Part shown: positions 54,819 to 63,476 of the stretch, piece after piece
Layout: every line of letters starts with the position of its first letter
Position numbering within the stretch: position 1 is the stretch's first letter
Source: Brevibacillus migulae
GTDB lineage: Bacteria; Bacillota; Bacilli; Brevibacillales; Brevibacillaceae
Reading direction: 5' to 3'
Assembly (NCBI RefSeq): GCF_004521915.1
Contig: NZ_SDKD01000014.1
Location: 1 to 64,000 of the forward strand
DNA length: 64,000 nt
The notes under the pieces: model-generated
Database searches by the model: none
Told to the model about the DNA's origin: nothing
The model's input: the letters and a program-made list of their open reading frames with translations, nothing else
Program-made: the position numbers and the translations under genes

Positions 54819-55853
54819 ATGAAAAAGTTTCTAGCAGTTGTAAGCACAGCAGCCATTCTGTTGACGGCATGCGGCGGGGGGAACGCACCGGCACCTGCTG
54901 ACAATGCACAGGGGGGAGCCGCACAAGAAACCGCTCCGAAAAAACGAATTGCGCTGGTCCTGCCGGAAAAAATCGGCGTGAACCCGTTCTTCCAGCAGAT
55001 GGACGAAGGCGCGAAAAAGGCGGCTCAGGAGTTTGGCGTCGAGCTAAAGACAATCGAATCAACCGACCACTCCGCCATCGAAGAAAATCTGCGCGTAGCA
55101 ATAGCCGAACAATACGACCTGGTCATCACCTCTTCCTTTGAATCCGAGGACGCCCTGAAAAAAGTGGCAGCGGAAAATCCGGATGGCAAATTTGCCATCA
55201 TCGATACGGTCATCGATTTGCCAAATGTGCGCAGCGTAACCTTCCGCGAGCATGAGGCTGCTTATCTCTTGGGAGCAGCGGCAGGATTGGCAACCAAGAC
55301 CAACAAAGTAGGGATGGTTGCTGCGATGGACATCCCGATGATCAAAAAATGGACCGTGGGCTTCCAGGAAGGCTTGAAATCGACCAATCCAAACGCCGAG
55401 TACCAAGTGAACTATGTCGGAAGCTTTTCCGATCCGGCCAAAGCAAAAGAGCTGGCGCTTCTGCAAGCTTCCAAAGGAGCGGACTTCATCGCCGGAGCGG
55501 CTGCTGTAGGTGACCTTGGCGTATTTGAAGCCGCGAAGGAGAAAGGCTTCTATACAGCAGGGCAAGACGTGGACCGCACCACGATCGATCCGGAGCATAT
55601 CGTGCTGTCCCAGCTGAAAGGCACGGATACGGCAGCGTATGAAACAGTAAAAGCTTTTGCAGAAGGCAAGTTTGAGCCAGGGGTGGTTTCTTACGGATTG
55701 AAAGAAAAAGGCGTTGGGGTAACCCACATCACTCATGAAAGCACCACTCCGCTCCATGCCTTTGTCGGCCAAGAGGTTGTGGATAAAGTAAAAGCGATTA
55801 ATGAAGAGATTGTATCCGGAAAATTGCAGGTTCCAGATCCATTGAAACAGTAA
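54819..55853 (+). CDS. BMP-family nucleoside-type ABC transporter lipoprotein, SAM-regulated
   Basis: This 344-residue lipoprotein has a signal peptide with lipobox LTAC and a BMP/PnrA-like substrate-binding fold, recognised from VNPFFQQMDEGAKKAAQEFG, DLVITSSFESEDAL, KFAIIDTVIDLPNVRSV and GADFIAGAAAVGDLGVFEAA. Family members bind purine nucleosides. It is the nupN-like first gene of an operon with an ATPase and two permeases like B. subtilis nupNOPQ. ATG 54819 has AGGAG upstream. It follows a SAM riboswitch, so the ligand is probably a sulfur- or SAM-cycle-linked nucleoside; this is inference. Confidence 0.88.
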   Translation: MKKFLAVVSTAAILLTACGGGNAPAPADNAQGGAAQETAPKKRIALVLPEKIGVNPFFQQMDEGAKKAAQEFGVELKTIESTDHSAIEENLRVAIAEQYDLVITSSFESEDALKKVAAENPDGKFAIIDTVIDLPNVRSVTFREHEAAYLLGAAAGLATKTNKVGMVAAMDIPMIKKWTVGFQEGLKSTNPNAEYQVNYVGSFSDPAKAKELALLQASKGADFIAGAAAVGDLGVFEAAKEKGFYTAGQDVDRTTIDPEHIVLSQLKGTDTAAYETVKAFAEGKFEPGVVSYGLKEKGVGVTHITHESTTPLHAFVGQEVVDKVKAINEEIVSGKLQVPDPLKQ

Positions 55854-55860
55854 CCACTGT

Positions 55861-55887
55861 ACCGACTACGGCTTGATCGTAGTCGGT
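55861..55887 (+). other. Stem-loop after the lipoprotein gene
   Basis: ACCGACTACG (55861-55870) pairs perfectly with CGTAGTCGGT (55878-55887) around a 7-nt loop, followed by TTTCC. It may partly terminate or stabilise the lipoprotein mRNA so that more binding protein than permease is made. Confidence 0.7.
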
Positions 55888-55925
55888 TTCCTATTCAAGC
55901 AACGCGAAAAGGAGAGAGCAAGCGG

Positions 55926-57455
55926 ATGAGTGTGCGTCTGGAAATGAAAAATATGACGAAGCGGTACGGCCAGTTTCTTGCCAACGAAGGCGTATCGATT
56001 GCCGTGGGAGCAGGCGAAGTCCACGCGATTGTTGGCGAAAACGGTGCTGGAAAGACCACCCTGATGCGCATGCTCTACGGGATGGAGGAGCCGACATCGG
56101 GAGAGATCCTGTTAGATGGCAAACCGGTTTCGTTTCGTGGACCCGATGATGCGATTCGCCATGGGGTTGGCATGGTCCATCAGCATTTTATGCTGTTTCC
56201 CGATTTCACCGTGGCTGAAAATATCGTGATCGGCTATGAGCCAAAACGGGGTGGCTTTTTTGACCGCGCAAAAGCAATGGCTGATGCTACGGCTCTTGCC
56301 GAGCGGTATCGTATCCCGGTTTCACCAACGGCTGTGCTCGGCGAATGCTCGATCGGAGAACAGCAGCGCGTGGAAATTTTGAAGGTCCTCTACCAAGGTG
56401 CGGAAATCATTATCCTGGACGAACCGACCGCCGTGCTTACTCCTATGGAAGTGAGTGAGCTGCTGGCAACCATTCGTACGCTGGCAGAGGCTGGCAAAAG
56501 CATCCTGCTGATCACCCACAAGCTGCAGGAGGTCATGGAAGTAGCTGATCGGATTACCGTGCTGCGAGGCGGAAAAGTGACGGGGGCGGTTGCCGCAAAG
56601 GATACATCCGCGGAAGAGCTTGCACGGCTGATGGTCGGGCGTGATCTGGAGCAGCTGAGCGAACGGACGGAGCAGCGTGGAGAGCCGCTTCTCGTCGTCC
56701 ATCAAGTGACGATGCAGGAGAAAAAGAAAAAACCTGTCCTCGATCAGGTCTCGTTTGCAGTGCATCATGGCGAAATTGTCGGCATCGCAGGGGTCTCGGG
56801 CAACGGGCAATCCGAGCTGCTGCAGGCCATTTCAGGACTCGCTGCGGTGCAATCAGGAACGATCCGATTGAAGGATACCGATGTGACGAATCGTACCGTC
56901 GCATTGATCCGGGAGACAGGCTTGGCGCACATACCGGAGGATCGCTATTTTTGGGGAGCGGCCAAGGAGGAGACGGTGGCGGAAAACGCCTTGATGGGGT
57001 ATCACCGCCTACCAGCTTTTTCACGCGGGATCATCATCCAGCGGAAATGGTTCCACCATCTGGTGGCGGCATGGATTGAGCGTTTTGCCATTAAGACGAG
57101 CTCTGCGCACGAAAAGGCAGGGAACTTATCTGGCGGTAATTTGCAAAAGCTGATCGTCGCTCGGGAAATGGGACGGGAAACACCGCTGCTGCTGGCTGCA
57201 GAGCCTACCCGCGGCGTCGATATCGGGGCGATGGAGACGATCCATCAAGCGTTGCTGGAAAAGCGAAACAAGGGCGACGGCATCCTGTTGGTCTCTTCCG
57301 AATTGAGTGAAATTTTAGCGTTGTCTGACCGGATCCTGGTCATGTTCGAAGGACGGATCGTCGGAGAACTCTCCCGTGCGGAGGCAACCGAGGAAAAAAT
57401 CAGCATGTTAATGGCGGGAGGTCGTGGCGATGGAAGCACTCAAGCAACTGCGTAA
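55926..57455 (+). CDS. Nucleoside-type ABC transporter ATPase (two ABC domains)
   Basis: This 509-residue double ATPase has Walker A GENGAGKTT at about residue 38 and a second, degenerate site GVSGNGQSE, as is usual for sugar and nucleoside (BMP-type) ABC importers. Signature motifs are GECSIGEQQRV and, in the second half, LSGGNLQKLIVAREM. It resembles NupO. AAAGGAGAGAG precedes the ATG. It overlaps the first permease gene by 26 bp. It energises the importer whose binding protein is the preceding gene. Confidence 0.9.
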   Translation: MSVRLEMKNMTKRYGQFLANEGVSIAVGAGEVHAIVGENGAGKTTLMRMLYGMEEPTSGEILLDGKPVSFRGPDDAIRHGVGMVHQHFMLFPDFTVAENIVIGYEPKRGGFFDRAKAMADATALAERYRIPVSPTAVLGECSIGEQQRVEILKVLYQGAEIIILDEPTAVLTPMEVSELLATIRTLAEAGKSILLITHKLQEVMEVADRITVLRGGKVTGAVAAKDTSAEELARLMVGRDLEQLSERTEQRGEPLLVVHQVTMQEKKKKPVLDQVSFAVHHGEIVGIAGVSGNGQSELLQAISGLAAVQSGTIRLKDTDVTNRTVALIRETGLAHIPEDRYFWGAAKEETVAENALMGYHRLPAFSRGIIIQRKWFHHLVAAWIERFAIKTSSAHEKAGNLSGGNLQKLIVAREMGRETPLLLAAEPTRGVDIGAMETIHQALLEKRNKGDGILLVSSELSEILALSDRILVMFEGRIVGELSRAEATEEKISMLMAGGRGDGSTQATA

Positions 57456-58491
57456 TTCCTTGCTGCAGCCGCTGATTGCCACGGCAATCGGTCTGGCGGC
57501 AGGCGCGGTATTTATCAGCATCGTGGGCGCATCGATCACAGAGACGTACCAGCAGATGTGGAACGGCGCATTTGGCAGCTTTTACTTTTTCATGTCGACG
57601 CTGGCTCGTTCCACCCCTATATTGCTGATCGCACTGGGTCTCGCGATGGCCTTTCGCGCTGGCGTATTTAATATGGGAGCAGAGGGGCAAATGGTGCTCG
57701 GGGCCTTATCCGCAGCCCTCGTCGCTTTGTACATGCCCGGGGCGGGAGTAATCAAGCTGCTGGCGGCACTGATCACCGGGATCGTAGTAGGCGGTCTTTG
57801 GTCGCTCTTGGCGGGCGTGCTGGAAGCGAAATTTAAAATCCAGCTGCTCATCTCCACACTGCTGTTTAACTATATCGCGGTACTATTTACGAGCTATCTG
57901 GTCAGCGATCCGTTCCAAGACAAATCAGGCTCAGCGGCTTTGGCGCAGACCGCGATGCTGGAGAAAAGCGTCTGGCTGCCTAAGCTCTTCCCAGGGATGA
58001 CACTGCATGCCGGTTTCGTGATCGCGATTGTGGCAGCTGTCGGGCTGTTTCTGCTGTTTCGCTTTACGTCCTTTGGCTATGAAGTGAAGATGCTGGGCTC
58101 TAATCCTTTTTTCGCATTATACGGCGGTGTCTCGCAAAAGCGTGTCATGCTCATCAGCATGTTTGTCAGCGGCGGTTTTGCGGGATTGGCAGGAACGGTT
58201 GAGGTCTTGGGAGCTCAATATCGCTTTGTCGATGGAGCCCTCACGATGCCGGGCTATGCTTGGACGGGTCTGATGGCGGCCTTGTTGGCCAATTCCAATC
58301 CGATCGGCGTCATATTTGCATCGATTTTCCTGGCGGCCCTGCAGACCGGCGCGATGGGCGTCGAGCGCAATACGGAGGTGCCGCTGGAATTGGCCAGCGT
58401 CATCCAAGCCGTGCTGATCCTGTTTATTTCGGCAAGATTTACGTATGCATGGTGGAAGAAACGGAAACAAGGGAGGGAATCACATGCTTGA
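57430..58491 (+). CDS. Nucleoside-type ABC transporter permease (NupP-like)
   Basis: This 353-residue permease has about ten membrane segments and the BMP-permease segment AFRAGVFNMGAEGQMVLGAL. GCGGGAGG precedes ATG 57430. It overlaps the ATPase gene at its start and the next permease by 8 bp at its end. It forms the channel with that partner. The overlap pattern supports one tightly coupled transport operon. Confidence 0.88.
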   Translation: MEALKQLRNSLLQPLIATAIGLAAGAVFISIVGASITETYQQMWNGAFGSFYFFMSTLARSTPILLIALGLAMAFRAGVFNMGAEGQMVLGALSAALVALYMPGAGVIKLLAALITGIVVGGLWSLLAGVLEAKFKIQLLISTLLFNYIAVLFTSYLVSDPFQDKSGSAALAQTAMLEKSVWLPKLFPGMTLHAGFVIAIVAAVGLFLLFRFTSFGYEVKMLGSNPFFALYGGVSQKRVMLISMFVSGGFAGLAGTVEVLGAQYRFVDGALTMPGYAWTGLMAALLANSNPIGVIFASIFLAALQTGAMGVERNTEVPLELASVIQAVLILFISARFTYAWWKKRKQGRESHA

Positions 58492-59404
58492 CATATTCGA
58501 TAGCTCCCTTGTCAGTTCAACGATCCGGATGGTGACGCCGATCCTCTTGGCGGCTTTGGGAGGGTCGCTGTGTGCCCGGGTCGGGATCTTTAATGTCGGT
58601 TTGGAAGGGTTCATCCTCGTAGGTGCATTTGCTGCGATCGTGGGAAATCATTTCACAGGCAGCCTATGGCTTGCCTTGCTGCTGGCGGCATTCGTGACGT
58701 TGCTGTTTTCCCTGCTTTTTGGTTATATGACGGTGCATTTGCGGGCCAATGAAATCGTGGTGGGGGTTGCGATCAACTTCCTTGGGCTGGGGCTTACGAC
58801 GTTTCTGCTGCGCGCCATTTTCGGGGTCAAGGGAGCTTTTTACGATAAAGACATGCAGGGGCTGCCGCAGCTCCAGATACCGGTGCTGCACGATATTCCC
58901 TTGCTGGGGCCAATCCTGTCTGGGCATTCGCCGTTGGTCTATGTATCTTTTGCAGCTGCTATCCTGCTGTATCTGTTTTACTACCGCAGCGTCACGGGCT
59001 TTCGCGTACGGGCTGTAGGCATGAATGCGACCGCAGCGAAAAGCATCGGTCTGAATACAGTACGGCTGCAGTACCTGGCGATCAGTCTGTGCGGCATCTT
59101 GTGCGGCTTGGCAGGTGCACAGCTGTCTTTGGGGCAAGTGACGATGTTCACTGAAGGGATGGCGGCAGGAAGAGGCTTCATCGCTTTGGTAGCCATGATG
59201 CTGGGTCAGTCGCATCCGTTTGGCATCCTTGCTTCCAGCCTCCTGTTTGGGTTGATGGACGCCATTAGCATTCGTTTGCAAGGCTTCTCGCTGCCGACAC
59301 AATTTACCGCCATGCTGCCGTATATCCTGACGATTGCCGCGATGTTCTTCCTAAAGGATCGCGGGATGGGCAGCAACCGGGCAAGTCAGCAGAGCGGGCG
59401 ATAA
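58484..59404 (+). CDS. Nucleoside-type ABC transporter permease (NupQ-like)
   Basis: This 306-residue permease has about eight membrane segments and the family segments LAALGGSLCARVGIFNVGLE and GFRVRAVGMNATAAKSIGLN. ATG 58484 has GGGAGGG upstream and overlaps the previous gene by 8 bp. It is the second half of the importer channel. The molybdopterin oxidoreductase gene follows 15 bp later in the same operon. Confidence 0.88.
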   Translation: MLDIFDSSLVSSTIRMVTPILLAALGGSLCARVGIFNVGLEGFILVGAFAAIVGNHFTGSLWLALLLAAFVTLLFSLLFGYMTVHLRANEIVVGVAINFLGLGLTTFLLRAIFGVKGAFYDKDMQGLPQLQIPVLHDIPLLGPILSGHSPLVYVSFAAAILLYLFYYRSVTGFRVRAVGMNATAAKSIGLNTVRLQYLAISLCGILCGLAGAQLSLGQVTMFTEGMAAGRGFIALVAMMLGQSHPFGILASSLLFGLMDAISIRLQGFSLPTQFTAMLPYILTIAAMFFLKDRGMGSNRASQQSGR

Positions 59405-59419
59405 GAGGGAGGAATCAGA

Positions 59420-60085
59420 ATGAAGAGCAAGGCAGAACGGATTAAACAAATGAAAGTGCCAGCGATCGATCCGGCATTGGCAAAACGCTTGCCGCCGGGG
59501 CAAGTCCTGACAGAGCGCTTCCCGATTTTGCATGAGGGCGACGTTCCGGAATACGATATGAAGCAGTGGAGCCTGCGCGTTTTCGGCCAGGTGGATCAAG
59601 AGCGGACATGGACGTACGAAGAGATCATGGCGATGCCGCAGACGACGATTCATTGCGACATTCATTGCGTCACACGCTGGTCGCGGTTCGACAATTCATT
59701 CACCGGAGTGCGGTTTCGGGATTTCCTCGAGGCGATGGGGATCGAGCCGCGTGGAGAGTATGTGATGCTGCACGGAGATAACGACTATACGGCGAATGTA
59801 CCGCTGCGGGATTTGCTGGGGGATGACGTGCTGTTGGCCCACAGCTTCGATGGCGAGCCGCTCACACCGAAGCACGGATGGCCATTGCGGGTAATCGTGC
59901 CGCATCTGTACTTTTGGAAAAGTGTAAAGTGGCTGCGCGGAATCGAATTTTTGCAGGAGAATCAGGCGGGCTTCTGGGAGCAAAACGGCTTTCATTTGAA
60001 TGGGGATCCTTTCTTGGAAGAGCGTTTTTCCGGAGAGGCTTTGCCGATACCGGAAGATGAGTGGGAGAAAAAGGAGTTTGATTAG
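59420..60085 (+). CDS. Cytoplasmic sulfite-oxidase-like molybdopterin oxidoreductase (YuiH-like)
   Basis: This 221-residue protein has the sulfite oxidase/YedY molybdopterin fold with the Mo-ligand Cys in IHCVTRWSRFDN and segments FTGVRFRDFLEAMGI, NDYTANVPLRDLL and YFWKSVKWLRGIEF. It has no signal peptide, so it acts in the cytoplasm, unlike MsrP. It resembles B. subtilis YuiH. GGAGGAATC precedes the ATG. It lies between the nucleoside importer and a nucleoside phosphorylase, under a SAM riboswitch. The substrate is unknown; a sulfoxide or other sulfur compound is a reasonable guess. Confidence 0.87.
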   Translation: MKSKAERIKQMKVPAIDPALAKRLPPGQVLTERFPILHEGDVPEYDMKQWSLRVFGQVDQERTWTYEEIMAMPQTTIHCDIHCVTRWSRFDNSFTGVRFRDFLEAMGIEPRGEYVMLHGDNDYTANVPLRDLLGDDVLLAHSFDGEPLTPKHGWPLRVIVPHLYFWKSVKWLRGIEFLQENQAGFWEQNGFHLNGDPFLEERFSGEALPIPEDEWEKKEFD

Positions 60086-60086
60086 G

Positions 60087-60806
60087 ATGCTGCCAAATTT
60101 AAAAATCGATCCACAGGAACTGCCGGAGCGTGTCATTGTCTGCGGTGACCCGAAGCGCGCCGCCACCATCGCGGGATTGCTGGACAACCCGCGGCAGCTT
60201 GCCGAAAACCGCGAGTATCACAGCTATGCAGGCTCTTTCCAAGGGGTGAACGTCGCCGTGGTAAGTCACGGAGTCGGTGCTCCGGGGGCCGCGGTGTGCT
60301 TTGAAGAGCTGGCGAAGGGCGGAGCGAAGTCGATCATCCGTGTAGGTACGGCGGGTTCTTATCAAAAGGAGGTACCTCCGGGAAGTCTGGTCGTCAGTAC
60401 GGCTGCTGTCCGGACGGATGGTTTGACCAGCCAACTGGTGCCGCCAGGGTTTCCGGCCGTTGCCGATCGGGAAGTGGTCAGCGCATTGAGCGATGCGGCA
60501 CGGGAGCATCACCAAGGCTTGCCTGTCACCGAGGGGATCACCCTGACCATCGATGTGTTTTACAATGGCGTGCTGGAGTTTCCCCACGCGCTCTATAAAA
60601 AAGCGGGTGTGTTGGCAGTAGAAATGGAAAATTCGGCGTTGTTTGTGATTGCTGCGCTGCGCGGGATGAAGGCAGGGGCCATTCTGGCGATTGATGGCTA
60701 TGCGGACGCGGATCTATTGGACAGCTACAATCCGCATACCGATTCGACAGCGAAAGCGATCGAGGCAGAGGCCAAGATCGCGTTGGTTGCCATCACGCGA
60801 ATCTGA
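60087..60806 (+). CDS. Nucleoside phosphorylase (NP-I family, uridine/MTA-phosphorylase-like)
   Basis: This 239-residue enzyme has the phosphate site CGDPKRA at about residue 20, RVGTAGSYQKEVPPGS, VEMENSALFVI (ribose-binding Met-Glu) and the late AIDGYAD (base-binding Asp), all NP-I family marks. Such enzymes split nucleosides with phosphate to base and ribose-1-phosphate. AAGGAG lies 10 bp before ATG 60087, 1 bp after the preceding stop. With the importer it would salvage imported nucleosides. SAM control suggests a methylthio- or SAM-derived nucleoside, but the sequence does not prove it. Confidence 0.85.
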   Translation: MLPNLKIDPQELPERVIVCGDPKRAATIAGLLDNPRQLAENREYHSYAGSFQGVNVAVVSHGVGAPGAAVCFEELAKGGAKSIIRVGTAGSYQKEVPPGSLVVSTAAVRTDGLTSQLVPPGFPAVADREVVSALSDAAREHHQGLPVTEGITLTIDVFYNGVLEFPHALYKKAGVLAVEMENSALFVIAALRGMKAGAILAIDGYADADLLDSYNPHTDSTAKAIEAEAKIALVAITRI

Positions 60807-60843
60807 GCGTTGTCCGTTGCTGGGACTCACAAATTTTTCTCGC

Positions 60844-60880
60844 AAAAAACGATTGTTTCTTTTGAGACAATCGTTTTTTT
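60844..60880. terminator. Bidirectional terminator after the SAM operon
   Basis: AAAAAACGATTGT (60844-60856) pairs with ACAATCG and a long T-run (60867-60880). It sits between the phosphorylase gene and the convergent LCP gene and can serve both. Confidence 0.88.
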
Positions 60881-60888
60881 GTTTCCGA

Positions 60889-61848
60889 TTATTCAACACC
60901 GTTGTGCGGCGGATGGGCTGCGTCTTTCTGGGGTGAGGGGATCCCAAGGCTTTCCTGCAGCCGCTGGGTGATTCGCTTTCTTTCTTCGGTATGGACCGCA
61001 TAGTAATAAATATTGTCGATCATCACGCCTTCCCCTTTGATCTCCATGACGTCTACCTGCTGAATCGAGGAGCGGTAATCCAGCGCCAGCTGCTGCAGCT
61101 CCTCGAACGTTATATTTGTTTTTACACTGCTCTGTACATGTGAAAAAATAGCTTCTGCCTTCGTAAATACCTCCGGATGGCTTCCCTTGTCCATCAAGGA
61201 ACGGATGACTTGCCGCTGCCGCTCATTGCGTCCCAGATCTCCTTTTGGATCGTCGTAGCGCATCCTCGAGTAGGCGAGGGCTTCTTCCCCTTTTAGATGG
61301 AGCTTCCCAACAGCGAAGGAGTGACCTTCATAAGAAAAGGCAAATTTGTTCTCCACATCGACACCGCCAAGCTCATCGATGATCTTCACAAATTCATTCA
61401 TGTTGACCTTGACATAGTAGTCAATCGGAATCTGCAAAAAGGCTTCAACCGTATTCACAGCCATCTCGACGCCACCGAAAGCATAGGCGTGATTGATTTT
61501 GTCTTCCTTTTCCAAGCCGCTGATTTGCGTACGCGTATCACGCGGAATATGAAACATGAGCAGCTGATGCGTATTGGGATTGATCGTAAGCACCATGATC
61601 GTATCCGAGCGTCCGGCATCTCCCCTGCGCTGGTCGATGCCCAAGAACAGGATGGAGATCGGGTCCTTTTGCGCGATGGAAGGCTCCTGGAGACGCAGCT
61701 TGGGGGTGTTGGCAGGCTGTTTGCGTATCGGTTCGTACGTCTGTTCCATGACCTGCTTTACCGAATGATAGAGATAATAGGCATATCCGCCTAATCCCAG
61801 CAGCGCAAATGCGAGAACCAGCAGTGTTATTTTCAGCCATCGTTTCAT
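60889..61848 (-). CDS. LytR-CpsA-Psr (LCP) family cell-wall polymer transferase
   Basis: This 319-residue membrane protein has one N-terminal helix (LKITLLVLAFALLGLGGYAY) and an extracellular LCP domain: ISILFLGIDQRRGDAGRSDT (conserved Asp and Arg), FHIPRDTRTQI, KINHAYAFGG and ALAYSRMRYDDPKGDLGRNE. LCP proteins join teichoic acid or other polymers to peptidoglycan. The start at 61848 has AGGAGAG 6 bp upstream; the longer reading from 61953 lacks a site. It is divergent from the polysaccharide operon at 62060, which fits a shared role in envelope polymers. Confidence 0.92.
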   Translation of the reverse strand: MKRWLKITLLVLAFALLGLGGYAYYLYHSVKQVMEQTYEPIRKQPANTPKLRLQEPSIAQKDPISILFLGIDQRRGDAGRSDTIMVLTINPNTHQLLMFHIPRDTRTQISGLEKEDKINHAYAFGGVEMAVNTVEAFLQIPIDYYVKVNMNEFVKIIDELGGVDVENKFAFSYEGHSFAVGKLHLKGEEALAYSRMRYDDPKGDLGRNERQRQVIRSLMDKGSHPEVFTKAEAIFSHVQSSVKTNITFEELQQLALDYRSSIQQVDVMEIKGEGVMIDNIYYYAVHTEERKRITQRLQESLGIPSPQKDAAHPPHNGVE

Positions 61849-62059
61849 GCGAATCTCTCCTGCGTGTGAGAATAAGAGAATGCCTATGCCTATAGGTATG
61901 AAGCCGCGGGCAAAACCATTCCACTTCATTCTAGTAATCCGGCTAGTGCTCACTGCTTTTGTCTAACACCACAGTCATATAAGACTAGGATGGGCCATAT
62001 GCTGAATGTATCAGTTGCTTGAAAGAAGAAGCATTTTACGTAAGGGGTTACGGGCTGAT

Positions 62060-62782
62060 ATGGAGACCATTGATATTTCGGCGATTGGCAAAATATTGCG
62101 TAAACGGGCATGGCTCATCGTGCTGCTCGTCGCCTGTTCCGTTGCTGCGGCCGGCTGGATCAGCTTTTATGTGTTGCAACCAGAGTATGAGGCAAAAGCC
62201 ACAATCGTCGTCCAGGGCCAAAGTCGTGGGGAGGATTCCCTGTATAACGACCTCCGCGCGAATCAGGAGCTGGTCAAAACGTATGGGGCCATTATCAAGA
62301 GCAAGAAAATTGCGGATGAGGTCATTCGCTCGCTGCAATTGGCGGTCACGGCGGAGGAATTGCTGAAAAAGGTACGCGTGCAAGAGACAGAGGAGTCGTT
62401 GGTCACGACGATCAGCGTCATTGATTACGACCCTGGTAGTGCTGCGGACATTGCTAATGGTTTTGCCAGATCGTTTCAGCAAAATGTGGGTTCAATCATG
62501 AAAGTGGATAACGTAGCCATTCTGGATGAAGCGCGTACAATAGCAGAGCCGGAACCGATCCGTCCCAAGCCTTTTTTGAATATGGCCATCGCTTTTTTGC
62601 TAGCGCTGTTAGTCAGTATCGCTCTTTCCTTTTTACTGGAATTTGCAGATAAAACGATCCGCAGAGAAGAGCAAATCGAGCATGTACTGGGAATTCCGGT
62701 ATTGGGGGTCATCTCCAATATTGATCCCAAAAACGCCAATAAAAGCAGGCTGGAGGGGGGCGTAGTCCGACATGAGGGATAA
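62060..62782 (+). CDS. Chain-length determinant protein (Wzz family, YwqC/CapA-like)
   Basis: This 240-residue membrane protein has two helices, one at about 18-40 (AWLIVLLVACSVAAAGWISF) and one at about 175-195, with an extracellular domain between, typical of Wzz-type co-polymerase and kinase-activator proteins. It overlaps the next gene by 11 bp. In B. subtilis YwqC activates the tyrosine kinase YwqD, and here the kinase gene follows at once. The ribosome site is weak. It begins an exopolysaccharide or capsule operon that leaves the window. Confidence 0.85.
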   Translation: METIDISAIGKILRKRAWLIVLLVACSVAAAGWISFYVLQPEYEAKATIVVQGQSRGEDSLYNDLRANQELVKTYGAIIKSKKIADEVIRSLQLAVTAEELLKKVRVQETEESLVTTISVIDYDPGSAADIANGFARSFQQNVGSIMKVDNVAILDEARTIAEPEPIRPKPFLNMAIAFLLALLVSIALSFLLEFADKTIRREEQIEHVLGIPVLGVISNIDPKNANKSRLEGGVVRHEG

Positions 62783-63464
62783 AAAGCCGATCAGCAAGCT
62801 GGTTTGTTTCACCGATCCCAAAACACCTGCCGCAGAAGCCTTTCGTACGCTACGCACCAATATTCAGTTTGCCAGCTATGGACAATTCCAAAAGTCGCTG
62901 ATGATCACCAGTGCCGAGCCGGGGGAAGGAAAAACGACCACGATCACCAATTTGGCGATCGTTCTGGCGCAAAGTGGACTAAATCTGCTGCTCCTCGACG
63001 GGGATATGCGAAAGCCGGCTTTGCATCGCGTTTTTCGTCTGAGCAATGAACAGGGCTTGTCTGATTTGCTTTTCCATCGGGCAGGAATCGAAGAGGTGAC
63101 CCAGCGGATACCCGATATCGGCATTGACGTGATCACAGCAGGCCCCATCCCGCCGAGCCCGGCGGAGTTGATCAGTTCACCACGGATGAGGGCCATTTTG
63201 GAGCAGCTGAAGGAACGTTACGATATGGTCCTGATCGATACGCCTCCCATCCTGCCTGTCACGGACAGTCAACTGTTTGCCACCTTCGTCCATGGCGTCC
63301 TTTTGGTCGTGCGCAGCGGAAAGGTGAAAATGGACCATGTCAAAAAGGCGAAGGCGCTGCTGGAGCATGTTGGCGCTAATCTGATCGGGGCGGTCCTCAA
63401 TGATAAAAAAGTGAGCAAAAACAGCTCCTACTATTATGAGTATGCGGAAAAAAACAGTCGATAG
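62772..63464 (+). CDS. BY-kinase (tyrosine kinase, YwqD/CpsD-like)
   Basis: This 230-residue P-loop tyrosine kinase has Walker A SAEPGEGKTTT, Walker A' LLLLDGDMRKP, Walker B DMVLIDTPPI, and a C-terminal tyrosine cluster YYYEYAEK that is the usual autophosphorylation target. It controls polysaccharide chain length with its membrane partner just upstream. GGAGGGGGGCG precedes ATG 62772. The phosphatase gene follows 12 bp later. Confidence 0.93.
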   Translation: MRDKKPISKLVCFTDPKTPAAEAFRTLRTNIQFASYGQFQKSLMITSAEPGEGKTTTITNLAIVLAQSGLNLLLLDGDMRKPALHRVFRLSNEQGLSDLLFHRAGIEEVTQRIPDIGIDVITAGPIPPSPAELISSPRMRAILEQLKERYDMVLIDTPPILPVTDSQLFATFVHGVLLVVRSGKVKMDHVKKAKALLEHVGANLIGAVLNDKKVSKNSSYYYEYAEKNSR

Positions 63465-63476
63465 GATGAACGGCGT

